A stretch of 64,000 bases of DNA from Nymphalis io (Eukaryota > Arthropoda > Insecta > Lepidoptera > Nymphalidae): assembly GCF_905147045.1 (NCBI RefSeq), contig NC_065916.1:6364468-6428467 (forward strand). Direction: 5' to 3'. The notes under the pieces are model-generated. The model ran no database searches. It had not been told where the DNA came from and worked only from the letters and a program-made list of their open reading frames with translations. This document shows positions 13,501 to 27,511 of this stretch, piece after piece (position 1 is the first letter of the stretch; every line of letters starts with the position of its first letter). A program made the translations under genes and the position numbers.

Positions 13501-16500
13501 ACTTTTTTTATTGTATTTTTTTTCGTAAGCCGTGACAAACAAGAACTGCTATAATAGTGTGAATTTGATTCAACGCTGTTGCGTTACAAGACAATACATT
13601 TTAGTGCAATGACGAATAATAATCTCGATACATACATCCGTTAATAAATGAATGACTGACATCAACGCGCAGCCCAAACTACTAGTAGCCGAGGACCATG
13701 AAAATTTCCATACGGATTCCTTTGGCACAGCAGGTTAGTACTAAGGGTTGTTGAAAAAATCCTTAAGGTAATGAAAAAGGGAATTAAAGAACGCTCGGTA
13801 CAGGGTACGGTTTTCACATCAATTCTCGTTCCATGTTCACGCGATCTCCTAAACTTTGTCACAGCTACTCCTTCCCCGACGTAGACGCTCACTAAGAACG
13901 GATTTTACGCGAATCCAATCCAAAATACAGTATTGGTATCTACCCGAAACCGGAACGATTAGCTACGGTGTAATACGCAAAGCTTACGGTGTCTCCCTGC
14001 AGAGGTGGTGCGTTTCGTCCGAACCGTCGAGACAGTCGACGGTACCGTCGCACTTCTTGTCCGCTGCGATGCAAGTGCCATCTGAACACACGAACTTGAA
14101 CTCGTCCGGAAAGTACCTGCGACAATCGAATCGGTCGCACGTGACTTATGCATCAGAAATTAGTGTCAGCTTGTGACTGTCCCACTGTTCGGCTAAGACC
14201 TCCTCTCCTTTTTTGAGGAGAAGGTTTGGAGCTTATTCCACCACGCTGCTGGTTCAAAAACAAAATATTTGTTATTTTGAATCGTAAAGCGCTACCACCG
14301 GTTCGATATGTGGATTCAATCAAGAAGAACGAGCAAGTAGCTAATCACCTTTTTTATTTTACAATAATACATTTTATTATCATCCGACACATTTATATTA
14401 TTTTTTATGTTATAGATATGTGCACGGGCAAATTTACCACTTGGCTGTTAGTCGACCGTCGCCCGCAACCACTGGCGCTGTAAGAGATATCAACCATTCC
14501 TCCTTACATCGCCAATGCGCCACCAACCTAGGGACTTCAGATGTCATGTCCCTCGCCCATGTAGCGACACCGGTTCCAAGGGTTAGTACCCTTCGAACCG
14601 GAACACAACAATAACAATACCAGTATTGCTGTTTGGCGGTAGAATATGACCTCCGACGGGCTTGCACAAATAGCAGTAATAGTTTATCTGACTCACCCGC
14701 ACGCGACCTGACGTGGCACACGTCGGATCAATGCTGGCTCGTTGTATGACGTTTCTCTGAAAAAAACAAAATCAATTATTTCAAAAATAACAATAACAAA
14801 CTACTATAAATAAGTATGTGTATTCTTGATACGGTCACTATACAAACATTGGTTAATAGCTCAATAGGAAACGATTTATTACAAGGTGCTTGAAGCTTCC
14901 ATGGGTACTAATATAATCAAAACACTTAATTCAACATAGAAGCATTACATTTGCTTATTGACTGTCAAAGTAGAAACTACCACCGGTCCGGAAAAGAAAC
15001 ACGTAGCCCTGAGAAGTAGATAGTATTGTATAGTTAATAAATGAAGACAAAAACTGTCCTGATGTTCTTGTGGCTAGATATTAAGCAAAACTCCTGGGGT
15101 CAAAATATTTTCTGTCGAACAACTGTCAACTGTCAGTAGTACTCTGTCAGTAGCACGTAAAACTGTTGCTCCTGCGCATAAACACGACCGCTCGTGTCGG
15201 ATTGCCCATTGTCCCATCGGATTACGAGAGTGAGAGAACAAAGAGTGCACGCACCTGTGCTTGTGGACACACACTTGTGAACAATATATGCTCAAAGTTA
15301 AAAAGTCGAGATGGCCCAGCGGTTAGAACGCGTGTCCAGCCGTTCTAACCACTGAGCCCTAACGTCTCAAACTCGATAGTTCATTACTGTATGAGTCACG
15401 GAACGTCATACAAGGCGTCATAACGATCTATAAATAAAAATACATAATCTGTTCCGCCGAGCGTATATAAGGTAAGGCGTTCGTTCGTTTAGTTTTAGTT
15501 GGTCGTTGTTCGTGAGTGAAGTAAGTTCTTTCAAGTGTGTGTACATACAGGATGTGTGAACCAGAATGTTGGAGGAGCCAAGAATTATTGGTGGCGCATT
15601 GATGTAAGGGATGATCAATAATCCTAACAGTTTTTACAAGTCTATGAGCAGTGGTGAGCACCATGTCCCTTATATACTTATGACAATAACTTGAATTAAA
15701 AATGCATCAAAAATGAAAATTAAATGTAAATAAAACGAAAACAAAACTAATATTAAATATAAACAAACTAAATATTTCTTGAAAAACAAAAGTCACTTTA
15801 TAATTTCTGTTGCATAGCCATATACAATAATTTAAAAAAAAAACGTTAAATATTATTGTCATCACCAATATAAAGATTATTCTAGAAACTTTAACGTACA
15901 AGATCATACTTGTCACTTCCATTTTTTTAATAGAATATATAGGCGGACGAGCTTATGGGCCACCAGGTGGTACGTGGTCACCAACGCCCATAGACATTGC
16001 CATTGTACGAAATGATACCAATCGCTTACATCGCCAATGCGCCACCAACCTTGGGAACTAAGATGCTTTGTTATTTCCTGCGATTGCGATTGATTTCGAC
16101 GCGAGAGGCGCTGGTTCGGAGCGATTTCTTTAGAAATATAAAATATCTTTAATCGTTCACTGTTTGCGAGATTTTCATCGCGAATATTTCACTAATTACT
16201 CATAATTGTTTTAAAGATTGTGCCATAAATTGTCTAATTACGACGGACATACGACAAATCACTGTTTTAGACGCGTTTTGTCCTTTGAAAGCTCGTGTTG
16301 TTTGTTCAATAAGACATTATCAATATCGTATTTATTATGGTAACTAGCAGTTGTTCATAGTAAAATAGAATAGCAACAAATGCTTTTTCGACGGGAGAGA
16401 TAGGTCCTTACTGGTGGCGCTAACTGGTGAGACCAGCACGATATTCCCGGTTGGACCGCGAATGGCATAAATGTGACCCACAGAAGCACTGATAAAAAAG

Positions 16501-19500
16501 AAAGCCATTATTATATTCTCCGGGCTGCTACTGAGAATTTTTCGAATTAATGTTTCAATAACATTAAAAATTTACATAGTTCCGAAAATATTTCACAAAT
16601 AATAGCAGCATATATGTATATAATAGTAATTAATTATTTCACAACAAATCGCAATATTTATTCTTCCTATAGGTCGGTAACACTAGTATTTCAGTTTAGA
16701 TTTTTCTAGAACATGAGAAAAAAATCGTTTTTAAGCATTCAGTTAATTATGCTGTTACTTTTAACATATAATCCAATGGGTATGGCCTGTATTTTTTTGT
16801 TTATGAAGTACGTAGGCGGTGGGGTACATAAGTAGTGGGATGCGGTAAATAAGTAGATATATTTAGTATAAACATTTAAGTACAAAAAGCCGAGATGGCC
16901 TAGTGGTTTGAACGCGTGAATCTTAACCGATGATAGTGGGTTCAAACCCGGGCAAGCACCACTGAATTTACATGTGCTTAATTTGTGTTTTTAATTCATC
17001 TCGTGCTTGACAGTGAAGGAAAACGTCGTGAGGAAACCTGCATGTGTCTAATTTCCAACACGCATTGGAGCAGCGTGTTGGAATAAAAACCTTCTCCTCA
17101 GAAGGGAGAGGAGGTCTTAGCCCAGCAGTGGGACATTAACGGGCTGTTACTTTACTACTTTATTTAAGTACAAGAATTGTTTACGCAAAGAAACGTTCGC
17201 ATTAAAAAGGTTACTAAGGTATAAAACCTTCCGGTTTTTTTTCGGGTTTACAAAAAATCCCAAGAGACAGAAATAGATTATTCGATGTGAGCGCCAAGGT
17301 GCTCTCGAGAATTTTGATCAGACACATCCCATTGAAATATAATGGAGTTTACTTACAATACTTTATTTTTAACTTGGAACTGTAATACTTTTACGAAATC
17401 ATACATACAAGATTTAATAATTTACTTAATTTAATAAATAATATAATTTTGCTTAATACCGCCCACGTGTCTGAGTCACGTTCCCACCGGATTATGTGAC
17501 TGGATAAATACAGTGAGCCTATGTCTTTATTTGTACACCCGTTCATATGACAGCAAATAACACTTACCCCCTTCTAAAATTGTCTCTAACCGCTCCTTCC
17601 AGTTGTGACGAGATCACTGCAAATAAACAAATAATATTATTATCATAAAGCCGAGTCATAAACTCCCCCCCCCACGCCGGTGGCGCTGTCGACATCATTT
17701 GAGCCAACAGCTACAGTTCAATTCGCAAAAAAAAAAGTCGAACCAATAATTCTGTACTCAAAACGCAACAATCAAGTTTCGAAAAGCTCTTTGTATTAGA
17801 CAGTACAACAGTACAGCAACGGGGCACAGCTTGTAATAAAAACAATACATTATGTACAATTTTATATAATTCTAAATGATTAAACACTAACTTAACTCAC
17901 AACACAAGATATATAGTAAACTATCTTATTATGTAATTAATTAATATACACTGGCCTCCAAAAAAATCGACCCACCTACATTTTTTGTAAAAAAGCTATC
18001 GCGTATGGTTTTAAACTACCACATATTTATATTTTTAAGATTGATAATGAAAAAATGCAATTGTAGGATTGTACAAAAACAGAAATAGTGCGCAAAAAAT
18101 AGGTTTTTAGGTAAATATGTGACAAAACACGAAAACACAAAATTTTACGCAATTTTATTTTTTTGTGTACAAAACGATTATGCCGTTTGTTTTTAAATTT
18201 GGGTGCCTAAATCTTACTTTAATAGGGAGTGTTTCCTCCTCTTGACCTAATCACTGCCTGCATACGCCTATTAAGTGACCTGATTATCTTTTTAATGTCT
18301 TCCTGTCGGGTCCGTTGCCATTCTTCAGTTAGGGCAGCTTCCAGTTGATTCAGGGTTTCTGGAATTGGATTTCGTGCTCGAACCGTACGTTTTAGCTGGT
18401 CCCAGAGGTGCTCTATCGGGTTCAAGTCCGGACTATTGGCTGGCCACTGCATAACTGGAATTTCGACTTCCCTGAGATAGTCTTTAACAATTCTAGCGAC
18501 GTGAGGTCGTGCGTTGTCGTGCATAAGTTGGAAATTATCCCCAATATATCCAGCGTAAGGCATCACATGAGGCTCCAGAATGTCCGTTATGTAAGTTTCA
18601 GCATTAACAGCACGATTACGGAAAAAAACCAGCTCTGTGCGTCCCGTCAAAGAAATACCTCCCCAAAACATTGTAGAGCCTCCACCAAATCGGACTGTTT
18701 CTCGAATGCAACACTGAGAGTAGCGTTCTCCTGGCCTTCGCATGACGTTACGTCGTCCATCAGAGCCTACTAGAAACATTCAGCTTTCATCACTGAACAA
18801 TACTGTCTCCCATTGGTCCAGTGTCCAATCGACGTGCTGCCTAGCAAATTGTAGTCTTGCTTGTCGATGGGATGCTGTGAGTTTTGGTCCTGTTGCTGGC
18901 TTGTGAGGGGTTAAGTTTTGCTCTCGAAGTCTTCTTCTTACAGTATTTTCACTCACAGACACTCCATGACTTTCTCGGAGTCTACCTTGAACGTCAACAG
19001 CCGAAAGATGTCGGTTTCTTAAAGACGTCAAACCAATAAAACGGTCATCGGTCGGGTTCGTGACACGCCCCCTGCCAGATCCTGGTCTCCGGCGATACTC
19101 CCCAGTCTCCAAGTAGCGTTTGTACACTCTTCGCACCGCTGAACGACTTAATTTTAGTGTTCTAGCCACATTTCGCTGACTTAACCCCTCATGAATAAGA
19201 GCTACGACTTGAGCAGCTTCTGCTTCAGTAGTATCCATTTTTTATGTTAAAACTTATTAAAATTATTGTTTCAACAAAGTTTCATACACTTAATCAATAA
19301 TAAACATCGAACCGAGATGACTCCGCGTTAAGAACTGGAAATAAACTAACCATGCACTTTGTGCCCAAAGTAACGTTTTCTTATCAATACTTTAAAAATA
19401 TTCCAAATATCCTCAATAACACTTACAACTCCTCCAAATCAATATCAAGTGGGTAATAAAATGTTAAATGTATGTCCCATAAGTAAAACAATCCACCTAG

Positions 19501-22500
19501 GTCGTCGCATAGTTAAGATAACAACTTTGTAAGTAAAAAAATACGGGTGGGTCGATTTTTTTGGCGGCCAGTGTATTTTCGTTACAAAACTATTTATTTG
19601 AATACATATTAATGACAATATCATACAAATTTTAAATACGGGCAACATTACATAACATTAATATCTATTATTTTATATAATTGTATGTTATATAAAAACT
19701 AAACGGCAAATACACAACAAATTATAATCACATAAGAAAGAAGAATGTAGAAAAATATAAAAATATTTACAATCAATATATACTTTATTCCAGTTGGCTC
19801 TTGAGCACTTTAATTTACATTACCCCAAAGGACACTTAAAATATTTAAAAATAAAACAAATTCATGAGTGTCAAAAAAATAAAACTAAAAACATTTGTAT
19901 TTTAGCAAGCAAAAACAATAATAAATATTTATTTAGTATAATTTTACATAACATAATGGGATGCAAAAAATTTATTACCACTTAGCTTGATGTCAAGACA
20001 ATCAAAGCATTACATTTACTTATTAGATTATCAAAAAATCCAACAACAGTTTTTAGAGAAACTTGAAGATTAAATGAAAAACCAAAATATAATTGTTTAA
20101 AGTTCCGTAAGTTCCAGAAAGTAAATAGGGAGACATATGATTCACAATCATGTCTCCCTATTTACTTTCTGCTTCCCTAATATAATAATTTCTATTGTTT
20201 ATTGGCGGAAACTATTGGTCATGTCACCCTATAGGAATGACTACACACAATAATGCGTTTATTATTGGCTTACAAAATCAACCTTATGAATAACAAAATT
20301 TAAATAATTCTATCTCTTAATACGGCTTGTACTATTCTATACAACATTCTAGCCTGATCCGAGACGGGATAGGCTAGTATGCTGTTAAAAGCTCCTATGT
20401 CTAATAAATTAATACTATATCTTATTATTTATGTGCTATTATATATATATGTATATATAATACTTCAATGCTGATTCAATGGCTGCCCTGCTGAAATAAA
20501 TAATTGAACAGCATTTTCGCATTTATTAAAGCTGTAGTAACGATAATTGCAAATTATGACATGATGTCATTATTCTATTTTATTAAGATATAGAATAACA
20601 ATGGAATATCAATAACACTATTTAACGCTAAACTGTTACTAGATGGCGCTTTGTGCTAATTTTATCGACTTGCCGACCGATGACACATTAATTTTTCCCG
20701 AGTAATGCTAGCTTCTTTTCTTCATCATCTTGTTTTAAAAAAAAAAAGAAAAAAATTAATCCAACAAAATGAAAAATATATTAATACAACTTCCTAATTA
20801 AGTTGATTCTACATGCGAATTAGTTTTTTTTTCTTGACGAGAACATAAGGGCCGGCGCCATCTTAAATAAGCTACCTCTAGTTTAGATTTAAGCCAGCCA
20901 TCAAAAAAACCCATCGTGGTTCGATGTTTTTTTTTCTAAGTAGAATTAGAATCATAGGAACAAATTAAATGAATCTTATCAAATACGATTCGCCGAGTTG
21001 GATTTTAGCGATTTTACTCTACAAAATTGCAAACTGCGGCAATAGTACTTTCGTCGATATTTAACATTGCAAAATGTTTTTCAATACATTCCACACTGAG
21101 AGGTTCATATTATATTAACTATTTAATACAAAATTATGGTTTTTCAATTATTTACCTATCATTACCTATATTGATCTATTGTTTTTTTTTTTCATCTATA
21201 AAACAATATTACAAAAGAACGTCGTCGAAAAAATAAATTAAACTTGGCTATTGGACCACTCAAACGAGCAAACGAACGACAGATCCGAGCCGTCCGAATA
21301 TTGGAGCGAAACTAACAAGGAACCGATCACCGAAAGCCGACTGTCGGACATACGATACATACGTCATAATAATACATATGTTAGAGTAGGGCAGCAAGAG
21401 TCATCAGATGAAAAGTATTTTCGACATTAGTATACGCTTGCGGCTTTGCCCCTGAGTTAGGGGATATAGGTTAAAAAAATATATATACCCCATAGGTTAA
21501 AAAAAAGGAGCCTATTGCCGTCCTTAGCATTCAAGCTTGCTTCATACCAAATTTTATCAAAATCCGTTTAGTGAAAGCAGCGTTATTTTGGCATTTATAA
21601 TATAAGTATAAATAAATATTATACAAGGGACTGAATAAGAAGTATTATTGTAATAGAATTCAAAAATTTCCTTTATTAATCAAATCTAAGATTGATGCTT
21701 TGCATTCAAGTGCAAATAGTGATTTTTGAAATGATTTTCCATATATTATTAATATTATTGTAATCTTCAGCTAGCTGAGCCTTTCCATTGGTCATGAAGT
21801 TAGTGGATGAAAGCATTTTTGATCTTTGAACTATCAAATAGTTCAGAAATATGATCACTAGTTATTTAGGATTAGTTCATTTTTAACACTATTATACATA
21901 AAAATAATTGTAAAGAACACTACAACAGTATTATCATAATATAAAAATGTATACTTCAGTTCCTTGTCTACTTAAAGTCCTTGTTAGTAGCTGATATATA
22001 AATGTATGTTCAAACATAACTTGCTACTCGTTCATAATTTACTAACATATTTTTTTTATATAAATACATGACAGATTGTTAAAAAACAATTCTTTATGCA
22101 TTAGAGCGCGAAAAAGCATCTACAATATGACACTTACAGGTGGTAGGGCTTTGTTCAGGCTCGTCTGGGTAGGTGCCACCCACTCATTAGATATTCTACT
22201 ACAAAACAGTAGTACTTGGTATTCTTGTGTTCCGGTTTGAAGGGTGAGTGAGCCAGTGTAATTCCAGGCACAAGGGACATAACATCTTAGTTCCGTAAGG
22301 TTGGTGGCACATTGGGGATGTAACCGATGGTAACATTTCTTACAATGCCAATGTCTATGGGCGTTAGTGACCACATACCATCAGGTGGCCCATATGCTAA
22401 AGATTTAGTTTAAGACAATTAGACGCTTAGTTAACCTTATTAAAACTACTACCTTGCTGTCAAGGTCTGTATGTTTTGCGATTTTATGCTGGATGAATAA

Positions 22501-25500
22501 AATTATATAAACATCAGATACACATACATCTATGTATGTTTATCAATTAATTTCAGTTATAATTTCAAATATATTGTAAATATATTTCAAATTGTTGTGT
22601 TATGTACATCTCCACCTCTCTTTGTTATCTTTTTTCCTCTATGTAAAGGCTTTCTAGAAGAGATCTTTTATATATTTTTATGATATGCAATTTATACTTA
22701 TGTTTATTAATATACGAGTATTTTGACTGTTTGGATTTGAATATTTATTATTAATTGTATATTTGTATATTATAATAATTATTTTAATTTTATTATAATA
22801 ATAATTATAATAATAATTGTATATTATTACAATATAAATTTACCAAATGGATAATAAATCTATTTTCTAAATTATGAATTCCAAAATGCTCAGGCCCCAG
22901 GATGATCATATCCGTTTAAAGTTACATCTAATAATTTCTTTTTATAAAATCTTAACAAATGTCAAAGTGAAATTTTACAAAATAAGTAGTTATCTAATTT
23001 AACAAAACAATAAGTCGTTATCTAAATGGATACAAAATTATTGTTGTAAATATAAATATTAATAAAGTTTAATTTTCTAATCTAAATACAAAATATCAAT
23101 ATGTAAATATTTTTTGAATCCTTTGAATGCCAACTTTTTTTTTTAATAAAATATTAAGTTACAGTCTATATAAATCACACGCGGTTCTATTACAGCGGCG
23201 AAAATAATATGTACAAATTACATACCAAAATCCAGTTCTTTAAGTTAGTTAATTAAAGTTTAAACCTCCTTAAAGTCTTTCCAAAGAATATCATGAAGAC
23301 ATCTTGAAATAAATTCTTAAGAATCCAATTCGAATATAATTCCCGCGAGGTGTACCAGGATAATAACAAATCCACGATTATTTAAACAATCCAATATGGA
23401 TTTTAATTAATTTCACCAAAATGTGGAATACTGTTCATGAAAACAGTACTTTTAAACAATATTTTTACAAAAAAATAAAAGTTACAAAAACTGCAAAAAC
23501 TAATTTAGGTCACCATTACGACCCAATGACCGGAAGGAAAGTGAACAAATGTCAAAGAGCATCTCAAAGATAATAAATTAAAATTTGTTCAAAAACGCAT
23601 AATGCTTAAAAAATTGCATTTCGACAATATTTATATGACAATATTCAAATATTGTATAATTATAATCTTAGTTGCACCTGTTAAAGTCAACTGACACATG
23701 ACAACTAATGTTTTAGGTTATTAATTTAATAAATTTGTCGTATTTATTTTAAAATAACGCATCCATGTAACGTGTAAAATTATGTTACATGATATTAGGA
23801 ATTTACATATTATTTTTTATTTTAAGCTTAATATATTTCAACGTTTAGCTTGTATTATTTATTAATTACACAAAAAAAATATCATGATATGATTGCTGTA
23901 GGGCACTATAAGACTACATACATATTGTATGTGGCCTACAATACAATACCTACATATGTATGTTTTTAAAGAAAAACCTTTTACAATAATAACACTTGAA
24001 TAATATTACACATAACTATGAATGTTTGTTTTATTATTAAGTTGTTATTGTATTAGTATAAAATAACGACAGATTAGAATATGGTGTATTGTGCAGTGAA
24101 TATAGTATCTATATTATGCAAATAAAAATTCATTTTTTCAATAAGTAAAGAAGCATTAGAAAACAAAATTACACCGGATTCAAAATATAACGGGACTCAA
24201 TATTTAGACTGCCTTGAGGCAAGCCGAGGACGGAGAGGTGTGGAGGAAGCTAGTCGACACATTGGTGAAAGCATTTCAGAACAAGCACGACCTTCAGTAC
24301 TGAAGCATAGGAAGAAGAAGATGCATTACACTTGCTTATTTATAATCAAAGTTTAAAACTTCCACTGGTTCCAAAAAGAAAAGACAGAGCAAAGTAGAAC
24401 CACCAAAATCAAGTCAGAGAATTAAGTTTTAATTTTTTATTCTTTGTATGTATTACAAAAGAAAAGTAGTATATGTAGTATATCGGTATTGGTATTGTCT
24501 GGTTTCCATAGCACAAGCTTGGTCCAAGCTTAATTTGGAATCAGATGACTGTGTGTGAAAAATGTCCCAGGATATTATTATTATTAAAGTGAACAAACTA
24601 GCCCAAGGAAGGATGTATTGACTCATGAGACATGAAGCAGATTTAGGTTTATAATTAATAGGTTTTGAGTAAATTGGCTGCAATAGGACAATGTCTTTTG
24701 AAGATATCTAAGAAAATCATGCCGACTGGGATATTTTGGGAATAGGGTTATATGTATTAGGATATAAACATTCAATGTAGACCCTTAATATACCCGTGCG
24801 AAGCCGGAACGGGTAGTATAGATACTCTATAAAAATAAATAATATTTAAGTTTGTCTGTGATTTCAAAATAACTCTTTCTTTTTAAGATAAAATGTTTTT
24901 TTGAGCATTATATAAAACAATCTTTTTTTAATATTAGATTTAAGGATTTTGGTTTCAACGTTTTCGTTCTGACAATTTCGACCTTCAGAACCAACCCCTG
25001 GTCGGCCGGAGACCAAAGTGGAAAATGAAGAATTAAAGGCTATTGTGGAAGCGGATCCATTACAAAGCACTTCAGTGATAGCTGCAGGTTTCGGGTGTAA
25101 GTGATAAAACTGTATTAATCCACTTGAAGCAAATTGGGAAGTAAAAAAACTTAATTATATAATATATTATAAGGATTTAATTATTTTTATTTGAAACTCA
25201 TTCTGCTAAGTAAAAATATTCCATAAAAAAAAACTGATTGATACAATAATTTAATTTCTTTATTAAAGCTATAGATTAAATAATCAGATAGGTACACTTT
25301 AAAACTTGTTGTTTTGTCATATTTCTAGCGGGGCGCTTCACTTCTTACACTGAGCTCTTGCACAGTCCATTCAAATTCTGCACTCATTTTCTTCACCTGT
25401 GTCTCTCTGTTTCGCTTTTGATAAAATTTGGTATGAAACAAGCTTGAACCTCAAGGAAGGACACTACACGGTCTACTTTTAATACCCAGCACCTGCCCCA

Positions 25501-27478
25501 TCCCCATCAAGCGGGAGGAAACTAGTCTATACTAATATTTTCAAGAGGTAAAATTTGATTTTTTGTATTGATTGTTCGTTTGCAATGGATTAACTCAATT
25601 ACTACTTTAACTCCAATTTTAATATCTACTAATCGTAAGACAGATGACTGTTCATCTCGGGCGAAGTCGGGGCGGGCTGCTAGTAATTTACAAATTTAGA
25701 ATTATCTCTATAAATACGCTGCATGTTAAAGTTTTAAAATATTTAAGACCATCGAATTTACCTGTCCCCTGCTCAACTCGTCAGATTATCTTGATAATTA
25801 AAATAATTACATGTATGTATGGCTTAGTAAATATAATTTGAATTCTTAAAAGTCTAATTTAAAAGTTAAGGGTATCGAAAACATTTATTTTTATTTATGT
25901 TCTACTTAAAATAAATCTAAAATTAAAACCGAAAGTTTGAGCTAACCGGAACATTCCGTATTGTGACCGCTATTTTTTGCAAAAAAATCTTCTAAATAAG
26001 GAACAATTCGACACGAAATGGCGGCACATATATCATTCTTCATCGAGAGTCAGAGACGCTATTTTGCTTTAATTTTCAAATTAACTTGACCAGCGCGGAC
26101 GCGGTGTTGAACTATTCTGCGTTTCAATTTCGTTCCTCAGGTGTGTGACCTAGTTTTACTATTATAAATCACTTTTATTTAGTAATTGTTATTGTTGACA
26201 TGTTAATAATCTTAAGTATGATAGGTAATTGTTAAACAATTTAAAACTACAAGAAGGTAGCATTATGTGACCTCCGTTTTGTGACTTATTCTACGGTCAC
26301 ATTTAACGGAACAGCAGGTCACAACAGGTCGGAATGCATCAGGCTTAGTTCATATTGCACCCGACTCACCAAATAAATGTATACTGTTACAAAATGTTAT
26401 CAATATATATAATATGTGCATCAAAAAATATGATCCAACTTTTTAATTTCTTAATCATTATCATTAAAATAATGTGTTTTTTGATGTGAAATAGTAGTAA
26501 TTATTACAGTAGTACTGATGTTCCTCACTTCCAAGTAAAAAAAATTGTAAATGTTGTAAGGTCCGATGCTTTTCGAATTTATAAGGTTACAGCTACAATT
26601 CTGAAACTAAGGGCTCCCACACAAAACCGCGAATTCGCATCGCATCGCAAATATCTGCGAATTCGCACGAACGCACCGCAAGAATTTCCGATCTGCTTCG
26701 CATCGCACATTCCTACGATATTACGACATCCTTGGTGACGCCATTTTAGTCCACTCTGAGACAGCTTTAGAGAAAGACGCGCGGCGCCTGCGCCGCCTTC
26801 TTTGTTTATAAAAAAATGGCGGAATATGACATAGATTTTTTAATTTCTTTAATTGAGGAGCGTCCCGTCCTTTGGGACACAAGTGATGAACATTATAAAA
26901 ATAAATTTATTAAGCAAGATGCGTGGAAGAGCGTCTGTGAAAGTTTGTTTCCAAATTTCCAAGACAAAGAAAATATAATATAATCGTAATAAATGGATGA
27001 ACCCAGAATCTTCTTTTTCTTTTATATCTATTTAACAATAACAGCAGTGCAATAATCTTTTTGCGATCCATCTTAAGCTTCCTAAAAACACGTCCAGTAC
27101 GGCTGACTACACTTGAAGGAATGGTCGCCCTACCAAACGGTTTGCCGCACTAAATCGTATCGCAGAAATTCGCATCGCAAGTTCCTGCGATGCGAATTCG
27201 CATCGCATCGCATCGCAGTTTTGTGTGGGAGCCCTAAAAACACAGTCGGAAAAAAACTTGGAAAAGAAAATAAAAGTATAAAAAAATGATCAGTTGGCAT
27301 TATATGCCATAAATTTAATGTTTCGTTTCTAGGTCGGAAAGCAAAATGTATGTCATAATAGGTACACATTTATGCAATTTCTCAATCGACAAAATCGTTC
27401 ACTGCTGGTGAATCTCATCATTCATTTTTGTTATTTCATTTTCATTTTCCCATTTGCTGTAAATTATTCAATATATAT

Positions 27479-27511
<33 letters not shown>

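Larger units (their letters stand above)
1..14540. repeat. Left copy of ~50-kb-period tandem segmental repeat
   Basis: This stretch is repeated almost base for base from about position 50024 to the right end of the window. The offset starts at 50002 and shifts to 50278 and then about 49463 because of indels. It holds the 3' flank and exons 4-14 of protease gene A, with the introns and their transposons. Both copies are cut by window edges (this one on the left, the other on the right), so neither end of the repeat unit is visible. Confidence 0.95.
19574..26607. other. Intron 1 of modSP-A, AT-rich stretch
   Basis: Apart from the hairpin at 20115, a SINE, Helitron-like scraps and a mariner relic, this holds no recognisable feature. 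22740-22830 is a run of TAATAATTA-type AT palindromes. No exon-like conserved stretch seen on either strand. Confidence 0.5.

Noticed and set aside
14195..14235. Stem-loop CTCCTCTCC...GGAGAAGG resembling a terminator
   Set aside because: It is the conserved tail of SINE family 1 in reverse orientation, seen at several other places.
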